This document shows positions 16,832 through 24,021 of a stretch of 64,000 nt of DNA, piece after piece (positions within the stretch are counted from its first letter, which is position 1; every line of letters starts with the position of its first letter). A program made the translations under genes and the position numbers. The stretch comes from Aromatoleum toluclasticum ATCC 700605. GTDB lineage: Bacteria; Pseudomonadota; Gammaproteobacteria; Burkholderiales; Rhodocyclaceae. The notes beneath the pieces are model-generated. The model saw only the letters and a list, made by a program, of their open reading frames with translations, made no database searches and was not told where the DNA came from. The DNA is taken from contig NZ_KB899502.1 of the NCBI RefSeq assembly GCF_000378245.1, positions 1-64,000 on the forward strand, read 5' to 3'.

Positions 16832-18037
16832 ATGACTACGATCGACGATTTCCGCAGGGAAACCCAGGCCTGGCTGGAAGCCAATTGCCCCCCATCGATG
16901 CGCACGCCGATGCCCGATGGCGAGCTGGTGTGGGGGGGCAGGACGGTCGAATTCAAGACCGAGGATCAGCGCCTGTGGTTCGAGCACATGCGCGACAAGG
17001 GCTGGTTCTGCCCCGACTGGCCGGCCGAGTACGGTGGCGGGGGGCTGAGCCCGGAGCAGAACGCGGTGCTCGAATCCGAGATGCGCCGCCTGCACTGTCG
17101 TCCGCCGCAGATCAACCTCGGTATCTGGATGCTGGGCCCGGTGGTGCTGGAATTCGGCAGCGAGGAGCAGAAGCGCGAGCTGATAACGCCAATGGCGCGC
17201 GGCGAAATCCGCTGGTGCCAGGGCTTCTCCGAACCCAACGCCGGCTCCGATCTGGCCAGTCTGAAGACTTCGGCAGTCGACGCGGGCGACCACTTCCTCG
17301 TCAACGGCACCAAGATCTGGACGTCCTACGGCGACAAGTCGGACTGGATGTACATGCTGGTGCGCACGGACGCGAACGTGCCGAAGCAGCAGGGCATCAG
17401 CCTGCTGGTGGTTGACATGAAATCGCCCGGCATCGAGGCGCGGCCGATCGATCTCATCAGCGGCAGGTCGTCCTTCTGCCAGGTCTTCTTCGACAACGTG
17501 AAGGTGCCCAAACGCCAGCTCGTCGGGCCGTTGAACGGCGGCTGGACGCTGGCGAAGGCGCTGCTGCAGCACGAGCGTCGCGCGATGTCGAAATTCGGCG
17601 AGTTCAGCCTGCCGAACCATGTCGACCTGCTGTCGGTCGCCGCGCGCTACCTGCCGCCCGCCGATGCCGCGAGCACGGCCGATGTCGCGCTGCGCACCCG
17701 CGCGCTGGCGATGGCGATGGACGAGCACGCGTACACGCTCACCGCTCAGCGCATGGGCGAGGAGGCGCGGGCGCGCCAGGACGTGTCGGGCCTGATGGCG
17801 ATCATGAAGCTCGTCCATTCCGAGCAGGAGAAGGACAAGCTCGAAGTGCTGCTGGACGTGATGGGCCATCGCGCCCTGGGCTGGGAGGACGAGGCCTTCG
17901 ACAGCAGCGAACTCGCGCTCACCCGCGCCTGGCTCGGCAGCTTCGCGCAGACCATCGCCGGCGGCTCGTCCGAAGTGCAACTGAACGTCATCGCTAAGCG
18001 GGTGCTGGGTCTGCCCGAAGGCAAACAGGGTAAGTGA
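16832..18037 (+). CDS. Acyl-CoA dehydrogenase (ACAD)
   Basis: 401 residues. The canonical middle-domain signature GFSEPNAGSDLASLKT and IWTSYGDKSDWMYMLVRTD are present, and the C-terminus has IAGGSSEVQLNVIAKRVLGLP. It is the better-conserved member of a tandem pair with the gene at 18051, which lacks this signature, as expected for an alpha-beta ACAD heteromer. It oxidises an acyl-CoA with electrons passed to ETF. A 35-base gap follows the previous ACAD. The substrate is inferred only from operon context. Confidence 0.86.
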   Translation: MTTIDDFRRETQAWLEANCPPSMRTPMPDGELVWGGRTVEFKTEDQRLWFEHMRDKGWFCPDWPAEYGGGGLSPEQNAVLESEMRRLHCRPPQINLGIWMLGPVVLEFGSEEQKRELITPMARGEIRWCQGFSEPNAGSDLASLKTSAVDAGDHFLVNGTKIWTSYGDKSDWMYMLVRTDANVPKQQGISLLVVDMKSPGIEARPIDLISGRSSFCQVFFDNVKVPKRQLVGPLNGGWTLAKALLQHERRAMSKFGEFSLPNHVDLLSVAARYLPPADAASTADVALRTRALAMAMDEHAYTLTAQRMGEEARARQDVSGLMAIMKLVHSEQEKDKLEVLLDVMGHRALGWEDEAFDSSELALTRAWLGSFAQTIAGGSSEVQLNVIAKRVLGLPEGKQGK

Positions 18038-18050
18038 GGAGTCGGTTGCC

Positions 18051-19205
18051 ATGAGTCTGGTGTATTCCGAAGAGCAGCGCCTGCTGGCCGATACCGCCGC
18101 CGAGTTCCTGCAGGCGCGCAGCCCGGTCGTTGCCCAGCGGCGGCTGCGCGATGAAGGTGCCGCCGCGGGTTTCGACGACGCGCTGTGGAAAGAAATGGTC
18201 GGGATGGGATGGAGCGCGATTCCCTTCCCGGAGAACCTGGGCGGACTCGCCTTCGGCTGCATGGGGCTGGGCGCGGTGTTCGAGGCGGTCGGCCGCAATC
18301 TCGCCGCCACGCCCCTGCTGTCGAGCATCGTGCTCGGGGGCACGCTGATCGAATTGGCCGGCTCCGAGGCCCAGCAGGCCGAATGGATGCCCTTGCTGAT
18401 CTCCGGCGACAAGCGCATCGCGCTGGCGCTTGACGAGCACCCGCGCCACGATCCGGTCACCACCGCGCTGCGCGCCGAGCGCCGCGACACGGGCTATGTG
18501 CTGCAGGGCGAGAAGGTGTTCGTGGCCGACGGGAAGGGGGCGGATGCCTTCGTCGTCGTCGCGCGTACGAGCGGCGCGCCGGGCGAGCACGAGGGGCTGA
18601 GCCTCTTCGTTGTGCCGGCCGCGACGCCCGGCCTGAACGTGTCGGCGATGGGAATGATCGATTCGCGCAACCACGCGCGCCTGCGCCTGAATGACGTGCA
18701 CGTCGACGCGGGCGCCTTGCTGGGGGCGGAAGGGCAGGCGTGGGCCGCGCTGGAAGCGGCGCTCGACCGCGGCCGCGTGTGCCTCGCCGCGGAGCTCCTG
18801 GGGATGACCCAAAGCCTCTTCGACACCACCGTCGAGTATCTCAAGACGCGCGTGCAGTTCGACGTACCGATCGGCTCCTTCCAGGCGCTGCAGCACCGCG
18901 CGGCCTGGTGCTACGCACACCTGCATCTCGCGCGCAGCGCGGTGATGGCGGGGCTTGCCGCGATGGACGACCCGACGCTCGACGCCGCCGGTCGCGCCCG
19001 CCTCGCGAGCCTCGCGAAGTGGAAGGCCGGCGATGTCGCTCACCGCATCAGCCGCGAGGCGGTGCAGATGCACGGCGGCATGGGCGTCACGGACGAACTC
19101 GACGTGGGCCTCTTCCTCAAGCGCATCCGCGTCGCGCAGGCTTTGCTGGGCGACGGCGATTTCCACGTGCAGCGTTACAGCGACGTGACACCGGTGGAGG
19201 CATGA
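18051..19205 (+). CDS. Acyl-CoA dehydrogenase, divergent partner subunit
   Basis: 384 residues. The N-terminal ACAD helices (SLVYSEEQRLLADTAAEFL) and the C-terminal domain with the arginine-containing KTRVQFDVPIGSFQALQH and VQMHGGMGVTDELDVGLFLKR are clear. The EPGAGSD-like motif of the middle domain is replaced by DEHPRHDPVTTAL, which suggests loss of the substrate-binding loop. Such divergent subunits pair with a canonical ACAD (here the ORF at 16832) in steroid-type heterotetramers. The 13-base gap to its predecessor supports co-translation. Confidence 0.85.
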   Translation: MSLVYSEEQRLLADTAAEFLQARSPVVAQRRLRDEGAAAGFDDALWKEMVGMGWSAIPFPENLGGLAFGCMGLGAVFEAVGRNLAATPLLSSIVLGGTLIELAGSEAQQAEWMPLLISGDKRIALALDEHPRHDPVTTALRAERRDTGYVLQGEKVFVADGKGADAFVVVARTSGAPGEHEGLSLFVVPAATPGLNVSAMGMIDSRNHARLRLNDVHVDAGALLGAEGQAWAALEAALDRGRVCLAAELLGMTQSLFDTTVEYLKTRVQFDVPIGSFQALQHRAAWCYAHLHLARSAVMAGLAAMDDPTLDAAGRARLASLAKWKAGDVAHRISREAVQMHGGMGVTDELDVGLFLKRIRVAQALLGDGDFHVQRYSDVTPVEA

Positions 19206-19209
19206 AGTG

Positions 19210-20010
19210 ATGACGAAACCCGGCGCGGCGCTGTTAGGCGGCAAGGTCGCTGTCATAACCGGCGCCGGCCAGGGCATTGGCCGTGGCGTCGCGCTCCGTT
19301 TGGCGGCGGAGGGCGCCCACGTCGTGGTTTCCGACATCAATTCGCATGCCGCAGCCGAAACCGTGTCGCTGATCCGGACTCAAGGCGGTGATGCAGCCGC
19401 GATCGGATGCGATATCGCCGACAGTGCGAGCCTCGAAGCGTTGGTGCACACTGTCGTCGGCCGCTTCGGGAGCCTCGACATCCTCGTCAACAACGCTTAC
19501 CTCGGCAATCTTCCGGGCCCGCTCGAAGCCAAGCCCGTGGCCGATTTTGCGCGGGCCCTGCAGGGCAGTTTGTACGCGCCGCTGGTCGCGATGCAGTGCG
19601 CCTTCCCGCACATGAAGGCCCGGCGGTATGGGCGCATTATCAATATGTGCTCGCTCAACGGCGTCAATGCTCACCCGTACACTGCCGACTACAACGTGAG
19701 CAAGGAGGCGCTGCGATGTCTGACCCGAAGTGCCGCGCGCGAGTGGGCAGCACACGGCATCACGGTGAATGCGATCTGCCCCGCAGCCCGCACGCCGGCC
19801 TATGAGCGTTTTGCCGCCGCGTCACCGGAGAACGCCGCGCTGTTGTTGAAACAGAACCCGATGGGGCGCATGGGCGAAGCCGAGCAGGACATCGGCAGTG
19901 TCGTCGCATTCCTCTGCGGGGACGGGGGAGGCTACATGACCGGCAACACGCTGTTTGTCGACGGCGGCTCCCACATCAACGGGGTTTCCTGGCTGCCGTC
20001 GGTGGCCTGA
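19210..20010 (+). CDS. Short-chain dehydrogenase/reductase, last gene of the igr-like operon
   Basis: About 266 residues. TGAGQGIGRGVA is the cofactor motif, NNAYLGN replaces the usual NNAG, and the active site is seen as SLNGVNAHPYTADYNVSKEAL (Ser, Tyr and Lys of the SDR triad). The C-terminus has YMTGNTLFVDGGSHINGVSW. GGAGG at 19196-19200 serves either the ATG at 19210 (chosen) or an in-frame GTG at 19207. A hydroxyacyl-CoA or hydroxysteroid dehydrogenase role is inferred from context. The gene marks the right edge of the catabolic block; the sequence after it is decayed. Confidence 0.85.
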   Translation: MTKPGAALLGGKVAVITGAGQGIGRGVALRLAAEGAHVVVSDINSHAAAETVSLIRTQGGDAAAIGCDIADSASLEALVHTVVGRFGSLDILVNNAYLGNLPGPLEAKPVADFARALQGSLYAPLVAMQCAFPHMKARRYGRIINMCSLNGVNAHPYTADYNVSKEALRCLTRSAAREWAAHGITVNAICPAARTPAYERFAAASPENAALLLKQNPMGRMGEAEQDIGSVVAFLCGDGGGYMTGNTLFVDGGSHINGVSWLPSVA

Positions 20011-20106
20011 CGAAACGCGACTGGGCAATATCGGTAGTAGAACGCGGCCATCCTTGCTTGAACCCGGCGGTTCAGCGGCCTGCGCTCAGGCGGTAGGCGA
20101 AGCTAC

Positions 20107-20164
20107 GGGTTGGACGGGCAGGTCACGATCGCTTCGAGCGCGCCGTCGACGAGCGCGGCCAGGA
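20107..20164 (-). pseudogene. Relic of cofD (internal fragment)
   Basis: This stretch aligns without gaps to 22574-22631 inside the intact cofD gene, with 51 of 58 bases identical by eye. On the minus strand it translates as AALVDGALEAIVTCPSNP followed by a stop, against AALTDDALEAIVICPSNPYL in CofD. The flanking bases do not align, so only this core of a second, diverged cofD copy survives. Confidence 0.75.
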
Positions 20165-20281
20165 GCATCGAGGTCAGCGCGACAGCCGGCATGACAGGTG
20201 ACGCATTTCAGCGTGCAGGGCAGGCAACCATCCGAAGCCGTCTGCTGCTGACTCGGTGTTGTCCGACCCCTGCGGCTCCTA

Positions 20282-20323
20282 CCGGACCCGGACGGCGGGG
20301 CGAAAAGCGTCTATCGCGGATGC
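20282..20323. repeat. Left copy of a 42-bp imperfect direct repeat
   Basis: It aligns without gaps to 22083-22124, with 36 of 42 bases identical by eye; both copies begin CCGGACC and end TCTATCGCGGATGC. The pair brackets the PAAR/amidase/small-membrane-protein set. It could be an insertion footprint or a dispersed intergenic repeat. Confidence 0.7.
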
Positions 20324-20348
20324 GCGATTCTGCGTTTGACCAGAACGG

Positions 20349-20687
20349 CTACTCCGCTTTGTAGAACCCGCTCTCCCTTAGCCGCCCCTCAAGGGTTGCC
20401 AAACAGTCAACCTCGCTTTCGCCGAACCGAACAGCGCAGTATCGTTGAAGCGCCAGGCGCTTCACGTCGGGCATGTCTGTGTCGTGGTGCATCACTCGAA
20501 ATGGCTCAACAGGGAGCGAGAAAACCAAAGCCAAGGCCGGCTGTCTCTTGATGAACGGCACAGGCACAGTAGTAAGCTCATGGTCCGACAGTACAGGCTC
20601 CATGTCGATCCCGACGAACAGTGTGAAAACCAGCAGGAGGCCGGCGCCAATCGCCAGTTTCGGCTTATTTCGGAACATCAAGGCCAT
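20349..20687 (-). CDS. Small membrane-anchored protein, candidate immunity protein
   Basis: 112 residues. An N-terminal membrane helix (LAIGAGLLLVFTLFVGI, about residues 10-26) is followed by a ~85-residue domain, probably periplasmic, with two cysteines (RYCAVRF and VDCLATL). I recognise no family. The start lies inside the 3' end of the amidase gene (23-base overlap), the usual position of an immunity gene relative to a T6SS peptidoglycan-targeting effector. A periplasmic location would let it neutralise an amidase. The function is inferred purely from arrangement and topology. Confidence 0.6.
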   Translation of the reverse strand: MALMFRNKPKLAIGAGLLLVFTLFVGIDMEPVLSDHELTTVPVPFIKRQPALALVFSLPVEPFRVMHHDTDMPDVKRLALQRYCAVRFGESEVDCLATLEGRLRESGFYKAE

Positions 20688-21444
20688 ACCGATCGCGTAA
20701 GTCGCGGGCGATTTTCAAACCGTGCGCTCCTGGACAGGCCCGCCCTTGATCGTTCGCCGAAGCAAACTCGCGATGGCCGCCAAGCATCGCAATTTTGAAG
20801 TATTCAACGAGCGTCTTCACCAGGACATCGACGGCATTAAGTTGTGGCGTTGTCGGTGTGTCCCAACTCGTTGAAACAGTATCCTTGGCTTGGCCAAGTA
20901 TTTCGGCGACCCCAGCCTTTGCACCCCGCTTGAAGCTGTCACTCAATGAGGGGCCATGCGCGACCGCTTCACCAGGTAGGGAAAAATCTGATAAAAACAC
21001 GATGCCGATTTTCCCGGTATTGGCCGCTTTCAAATGCGCACCCTTTTCCCGTATATCCAGTGCCTCGTAAATCGTGCCCTTGCAATCTATCGCGTAGTGG
21101 TAGCTGATGTGTCCGAAGCTCGCAATGTCCGTATCTTCCGCCTTGCGAATCAACTCGGCACCATCGGCCGAACACGAATAGCTGTTTCCGGCGTGGTGAA
21201 TCACGATAGCGCTGTAGTCCCAATCCGGACCATCGGAGCGTGCGGATGGCTTGGCCTTCCACTCGGAGCGGGTCATCAACGGAATGCCGGCCTTGCGGAT
21301 CGCGACAATGATCGCTTGGCGCGTCGCTGCCTTGTGGTCGACCTTGACCGTGACAGTTTTGACCGCTTCGGCACGTTTTGCTTCGATAGTGGCCCAGGTA
21401 TCAAAGGAGCCTGTTTTCAGATCGTCGGTGCGGACATCACTCAT
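20665..21444 (-). CDS. N-acetylmuramoyl-L-alanine amidase (amidase_2/PGRP-like), likely T6SS effector
   Basis: 259 residues. After ~55 residues of N-terminal extension the amidase_2 fold is visible: TRSEWKAKP, IVIHHAGNSYSC (first zinc histidine), GHISYHYAIDCKGTIYEALD, and a C-terminal GGHREF...CPGAHG with the other His/Cys zinc ligands. It would cleave the bond between MurNAc and the peptide stem. There is no signal peptide, so delivery in trans by a secretion system is likely. The gene overlaps the PAAR gene by four bases, linking it to a T6SS spike. A prophage endolysin is a weaker alternative because no phage genes are nearby. Confidence 0.82.
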   Translation of the reverse strand: MSDVRTDDLKTGSFDTWATIEAKRAEAVKTVTVKVDHKAATRQAIIVAIRKAGIPLMTRSEWKAKPSARSDGPDWDYSAIVIHHAGNSYSCSADGAELIRKAEDTDIASFGHISYHYAIDCKGTIYEALDIREKGAHLKAANTGKIGIVFLSDFSLPGEAVAHGPSLSDSFKRGAKAGVAEILGQAKDTVSTSWDTPTTPQLNAVDVLVKTLVEYFKIAMLGGHREFASANDQGRACPGAHGLKIARDLRDRYGLDVPK

Positions 21445-22016
21445 GCCAAATCCCCACGCTGGATGGTGTTACCGCTCGGCGAGCGGAAATAAAAGTGCAC
21501 CGATACATCCTCTGGCTGATCGGAATCGATGATTTCGGTAAGGCCGTTGCCATCGGTCACGCCCTCGGTCCGCGTGCCATCCTGGCGGGTCACGACATAC
21601 GGGCTATGCTGCGCCGGTTGTCCGGTTTCGGCATCGAGCGCCTGAAATCGGATTTCGTGACGAAGCGTATCGTCTTTAAGCTGATCGCGGGCCGCTGCCG
21701 GCTGCGCGAACGAATTGCCGGAAGACGAGTAGCCGACGGCGCTTTCGTTGTCGACATAGGTCAGTATCTGGCTGGAAATCAGCGTCGCTCCGCAGGCCGT
21801 TTTGTCGCCATGTCGAGCCACCGGCTGACCATCGATGATCGCCGTCAAATCCCCTGTGACGATGGTAGTCACGGAACCGTGCCCTTTCTGGGGACACGTT
21901 ACCTTGTCGCCGATTCGGGCAACCGCCTTCCCGCCGACATCGGTGAATGGGGAACCGGTGATTACCACACCGCCATGCGATGTTCGATCACCCACAACAA
22001 TTACCGGTCTTGACAT
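21441..22016 (-). CDS. PAAR-domain protein (T6SS spike tip)
   Basis: 191 residues from MSRPVIVVGDRTSHGGVV; an upstream in-frame ATG at 22043 would add nine residues. The PAAR fold (residues ~1-90) contains repeated G-D-x-T/V-x-C/H elements: VGDRTSHGG, IGDKVTCPQKGHG, RHGDKTACGA. The C-terminal half (about 110-191) is a small beta-rich segment (VVTRQDGTRTEGVTDGNGLT) of the kind that decorates spike proteins. PAAR proteins cap VgrG and carry effectors. It is the first gene of a three-gene unit with the amidase and the small membrane protein. No T6SS structural genes lie in the window. Confidence 0.85.
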   Translation of the reverse strand: MSRPVIVVGDRTSHGGVVITGSPFTDVGGKAVARIGDKVTCPQKGHGSVTTIVTGDLTAIIDGQPVARHGDKTACGATLISSQILTYVDNESAVGYSSSGNSFAQPAAARDQLKDDTLRHEIRFQALDAETGQPAQHSPYVVTRQDGTRTEGVTDGNGLTEIIDSDQPEDVSVHFYFRSPSGNTIQRGDLA

Positions 22017-22082
22017 AGGGTTACCCGGAAACCCAAAGGGCATATTTTACACCGGCGTTGCCCACCTTGGGTGGTCGCCCTT

Positions 22083-22124
22083 CCGGACCAGCAGGGCGGG
22101 CCGAAAACGGTCTATCGCGGATGC
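22083..22124. repeat. Right copy of the 42-bp imperfect direct repeat
   Basis: Same orientation as 20282-20323, with six mismatches over 42 bases. It sits between the PAAR gene and the 3' end of cofD, about 100 bases from the cofD stop. Confidence 0.7.
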
Positions 22125-22224
22125 TTCTTAAGTGGAAAGAAGTCGCGAATATCCGCAAACCGACAATAAGTACCCAGAATGCGTGTGGAGCGTGCGGTAT
22201 TGTCGCGGGGGTATCCCATTCAGA

Positions 22225-23175
22225 TCAAGCGCGACTCTTTAAGTGCTTCGCGAAGTCCACGGTCTCCCGCGCGACGCGGACGCGATCCTGCGGTGTCCGC
22301 ATCAGCGTGTCGGTGACATGCACGGGCAGCGCGATGCGCTCTTGCAAATGCGCGTCGCGGACGTCGAGGACGAAGCCGTCGAGCAAGTCGCCGTAATAGC
22401 GCACGATCTGCTCGGCGCCCACCGGCACACCGAGTTCAGCCATGATCTTCGCGGTCGGCCCCTTGACCGCTGTGCCGCCCACCAGCGGCGAGACGGCGAC
22501 GATGGGCACGCCGGTCGCACGCAGCGCGTCGCGCAGGCCCGGCACGGCGAGAATGGGGGCGATGCTCAGGTAAGGATTGGACGGGCAGATCACGATCGCC
22601 TCGAGCGCGTCGTCGGTCAGCGCGGCCAGGACGGCGGGGGAGGGGCGCACGTCGTTCCCCTGCGCGAACTCGATCGAGCGGGTCACCGGCCGGCACTGGT
22701 GGCGGACGAAATAGTCCTGGAAGTCGAAGATCCCCTCGTCGGTGTGGACGTGCGTGCGCAGTGGCTGGTCGGACATCGGCACGATGTCGGCTTCGATGCC
22801 GAGGCGGCGCGCAAAGTCGGCGGTGATCGCGGAAAGCGTCTCGCCGGCCGCGAGCCGGCGCGTGCGCTCTACGTGGGTCGCGAGATCGCCGTCGCCGAGG
22901 CGGAACCAAGTTTCGCCGCCGAGACTGGCCAGTGCATCCATGAAGGTCCACGTCTCGTCGCGCCGTCCCCAGCCGGTCTCGGGGTTTGCCACGCCGCCGA
23001 GCGTGTAGAGGGCAGTGTCTACGTCCGGAGAGACGTGCAACCCGAGATGGGTGAAATCGTCGCCGGTGTTCACGACCACAGTCAGCCGCGCGTCGTCGAG
23101 CGCGTGCATCAGGCCGTCGGCGAGCTTCGCACCCCCGACGCCGCCGCTCAGGGCGAGGATATGAGCTCCGGTCAT
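22225..23175 (-). CDS. cofD: 2-phospho-L-lactate transferase (CofD/FbiA), F420 biosynthesis
   Basis: 316 residues. The N-terminus HILALSGGVGGAKLADGL is the CofD signature, followed by VVNTGDDFTHLGLHVSPDVDTALYTLGG and the DEGIFDFQDYFVR and CPSNPYLSI blocks. CofD/FbiA joins the lactate-type phosphodiester unit to the deazaflavin Fo, making F420-0 (or dehydro-F420-0). Its ATG overlaps the cofE stop by four bases. F420 is common in Actinobacteria and methanogens but patchy in Proteobacteria, which suggests acquisition by transfer. No cofC, cofG or cofH gene lies in the window. Confidence 0.92.
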   Translation of the reverse strand: MTGAHILALSGGVGGAKLADGLMHALDDARLTVVVNTGDDFTHLGLHVSPDVDTALYTLGGVANPETGWGRRDETWTFMDALASLGGETWFRLGDGDLATHVERTRRLAAGETLSAITADFARRLGIEADIVPMSDQPLRTHVHTDEGIFDFQDYFVRHQCRPVTRSIEFAQGNDVRPSPAVLAALTDDALEAIVICPSNPYLSIAPILAVPGLRDALRATGVPIVAVSPLVGGTAVKGPTAKIMAELGVPVGAEQIVRYYGDLLDGFVLDVRDAHLQERIALPVHVTDTLMRTPQDRVRVARETVDFAKHLKSRA

Positions 23176-24002
23176 TGGAACAGATCCCCTTCGAGCGGAC
23201 GCAGCAACGCCTTGCAATCGACTTCCGGAGCGGCGGGCAGGAAACCGCTTGCCAGCACCACCGGCATGCCTTCGTCGCCTTCGCCCATCACGATAGCGGC
23301 GCCGGCGGCGATTGCGTCGGCGAAGGCCGTCTGGGTGATCTGCAGGGTGCGTCCGTGGCGATCGGTCTCGCCGCGCCGATCGATCAGCGCCGGGATGCCA
23401 GCCGAGCCGAGGGCCACATTCACGACGCCGTTGCGCCACGGGCGGCCGAAGCTGTCGCTGATGATCACGCCGACCGACGTGTCGGTGCGCGCGCGAAGGG
23501 CTTCGCGCAACGCCGCCGCCGACGCATCCGGGGCGAGCGGCAACAGCAAGGCCCGCTCGCGGCCGCCTTTGCCCGGGACGTTGGAGAGGTCGATGCCGGC
23601 ATTGGCCATTACGTAGCCCAGGCGGTGGCGCACGATCAGCACGCCGGGCACCGCGCGCAGCACGTCGGTCGATTCGGCCAGCGTGAGTTCGACCAGACGG
23701 GGATCCTTGCCGGTGATGCGCGCAAGTTCGAGGGCATGATCGGACGGCCTGACCTCGTCGAGCCACGCGAAGCGGCCTTCGGCCTTGGAGACGATCTTCT
23801 GCGCGACGACGACGATGGTGTCGGGAGCGAGTTCGATCGCACTCGCATCGAGCGCGCGCATGACGAGTTCGTCCAGCGCATCGCCCGGCCGCACTTCCGG
23901 GATGCCGGGGAGCGCCTCGAAGCAAAGCCGCCGGCGCGCGGCAGGCACTGCGGTACCGTCGATGGGCATGGGGTCCGTCTCCGTGGGCGGGACAAGGCGC
24001 AT
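23172..24002 (-). CDS. cofE: F420-0:gamma-glutamyl ligase (CofE/FbiB N-terminal type)
   Basis: 276 residues from the outer ATG; an internal ATG at 23969 (MPIDGTAVP) is an equally good start. Family motifs seen are [53 protein letters not shown] and [19 protein letters not shown]. CofE adds glutamates to F420-0. Unlike actinobacterial FbiB there is no C-terminal nitroreductase-like domain, so this is the short form. It is 19 bases after the OYE-type gene and overlaps cofD, so all are probably one transcript. Confidence 0.92.
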   Translation of the reverse strand: MRLVPPTETDPMPIDGTAVPAARRRLCFEALPGIPEVRPGDALDELVMRALDASAIELAPDTIVVVAQKIVSKAEGRFAWLDEVRPSDHALELARITGKDPRLVELTLAESTDVLRAVPGVLIVRHRLGYVMANAGIDLSNVPGKGGRERALLLPLAPDASAAALREALRARTDTSVGVIISDSFGRPWRNGVVNVALGSAGIPALIDRRGETDRHGRTLQITQTAFADAIAAGAAIVMGEGDEGMPVVLASGFLPAAPEVDCKALLRPLEGDLFQ

Positions 24003-24021
24003 CGCCCCGTCCCTGGCGCGC

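Larger units (their letters stand above)
20011..20348. other. Non-coding scar region with cofD relic and repeat
   Basis: No intact gene. The region holds the cofD relic at 20107-20164 and the left 42-bp repeat at 20282-20323, annotated separately. Open frames crossing it are short and carry no domain. It joins the end of the igr-like operon to the PAAR/amidase island. Confidence 0.6.

Noticed and set aside
20445-22013. Plus-strand frames across the PAAR/amidase island
   Set aside because: The minus strand carries PAAR repeats and an amidase_2 zinc site, and the plus-strand frames have no domain.
23176-23925. Long 5' extension of cofD on the minus strand
   Set aside because: CofD signature SGGVGGAKL begins directly after the ATG at 23175, and the extension overlaps cofE in another frame.
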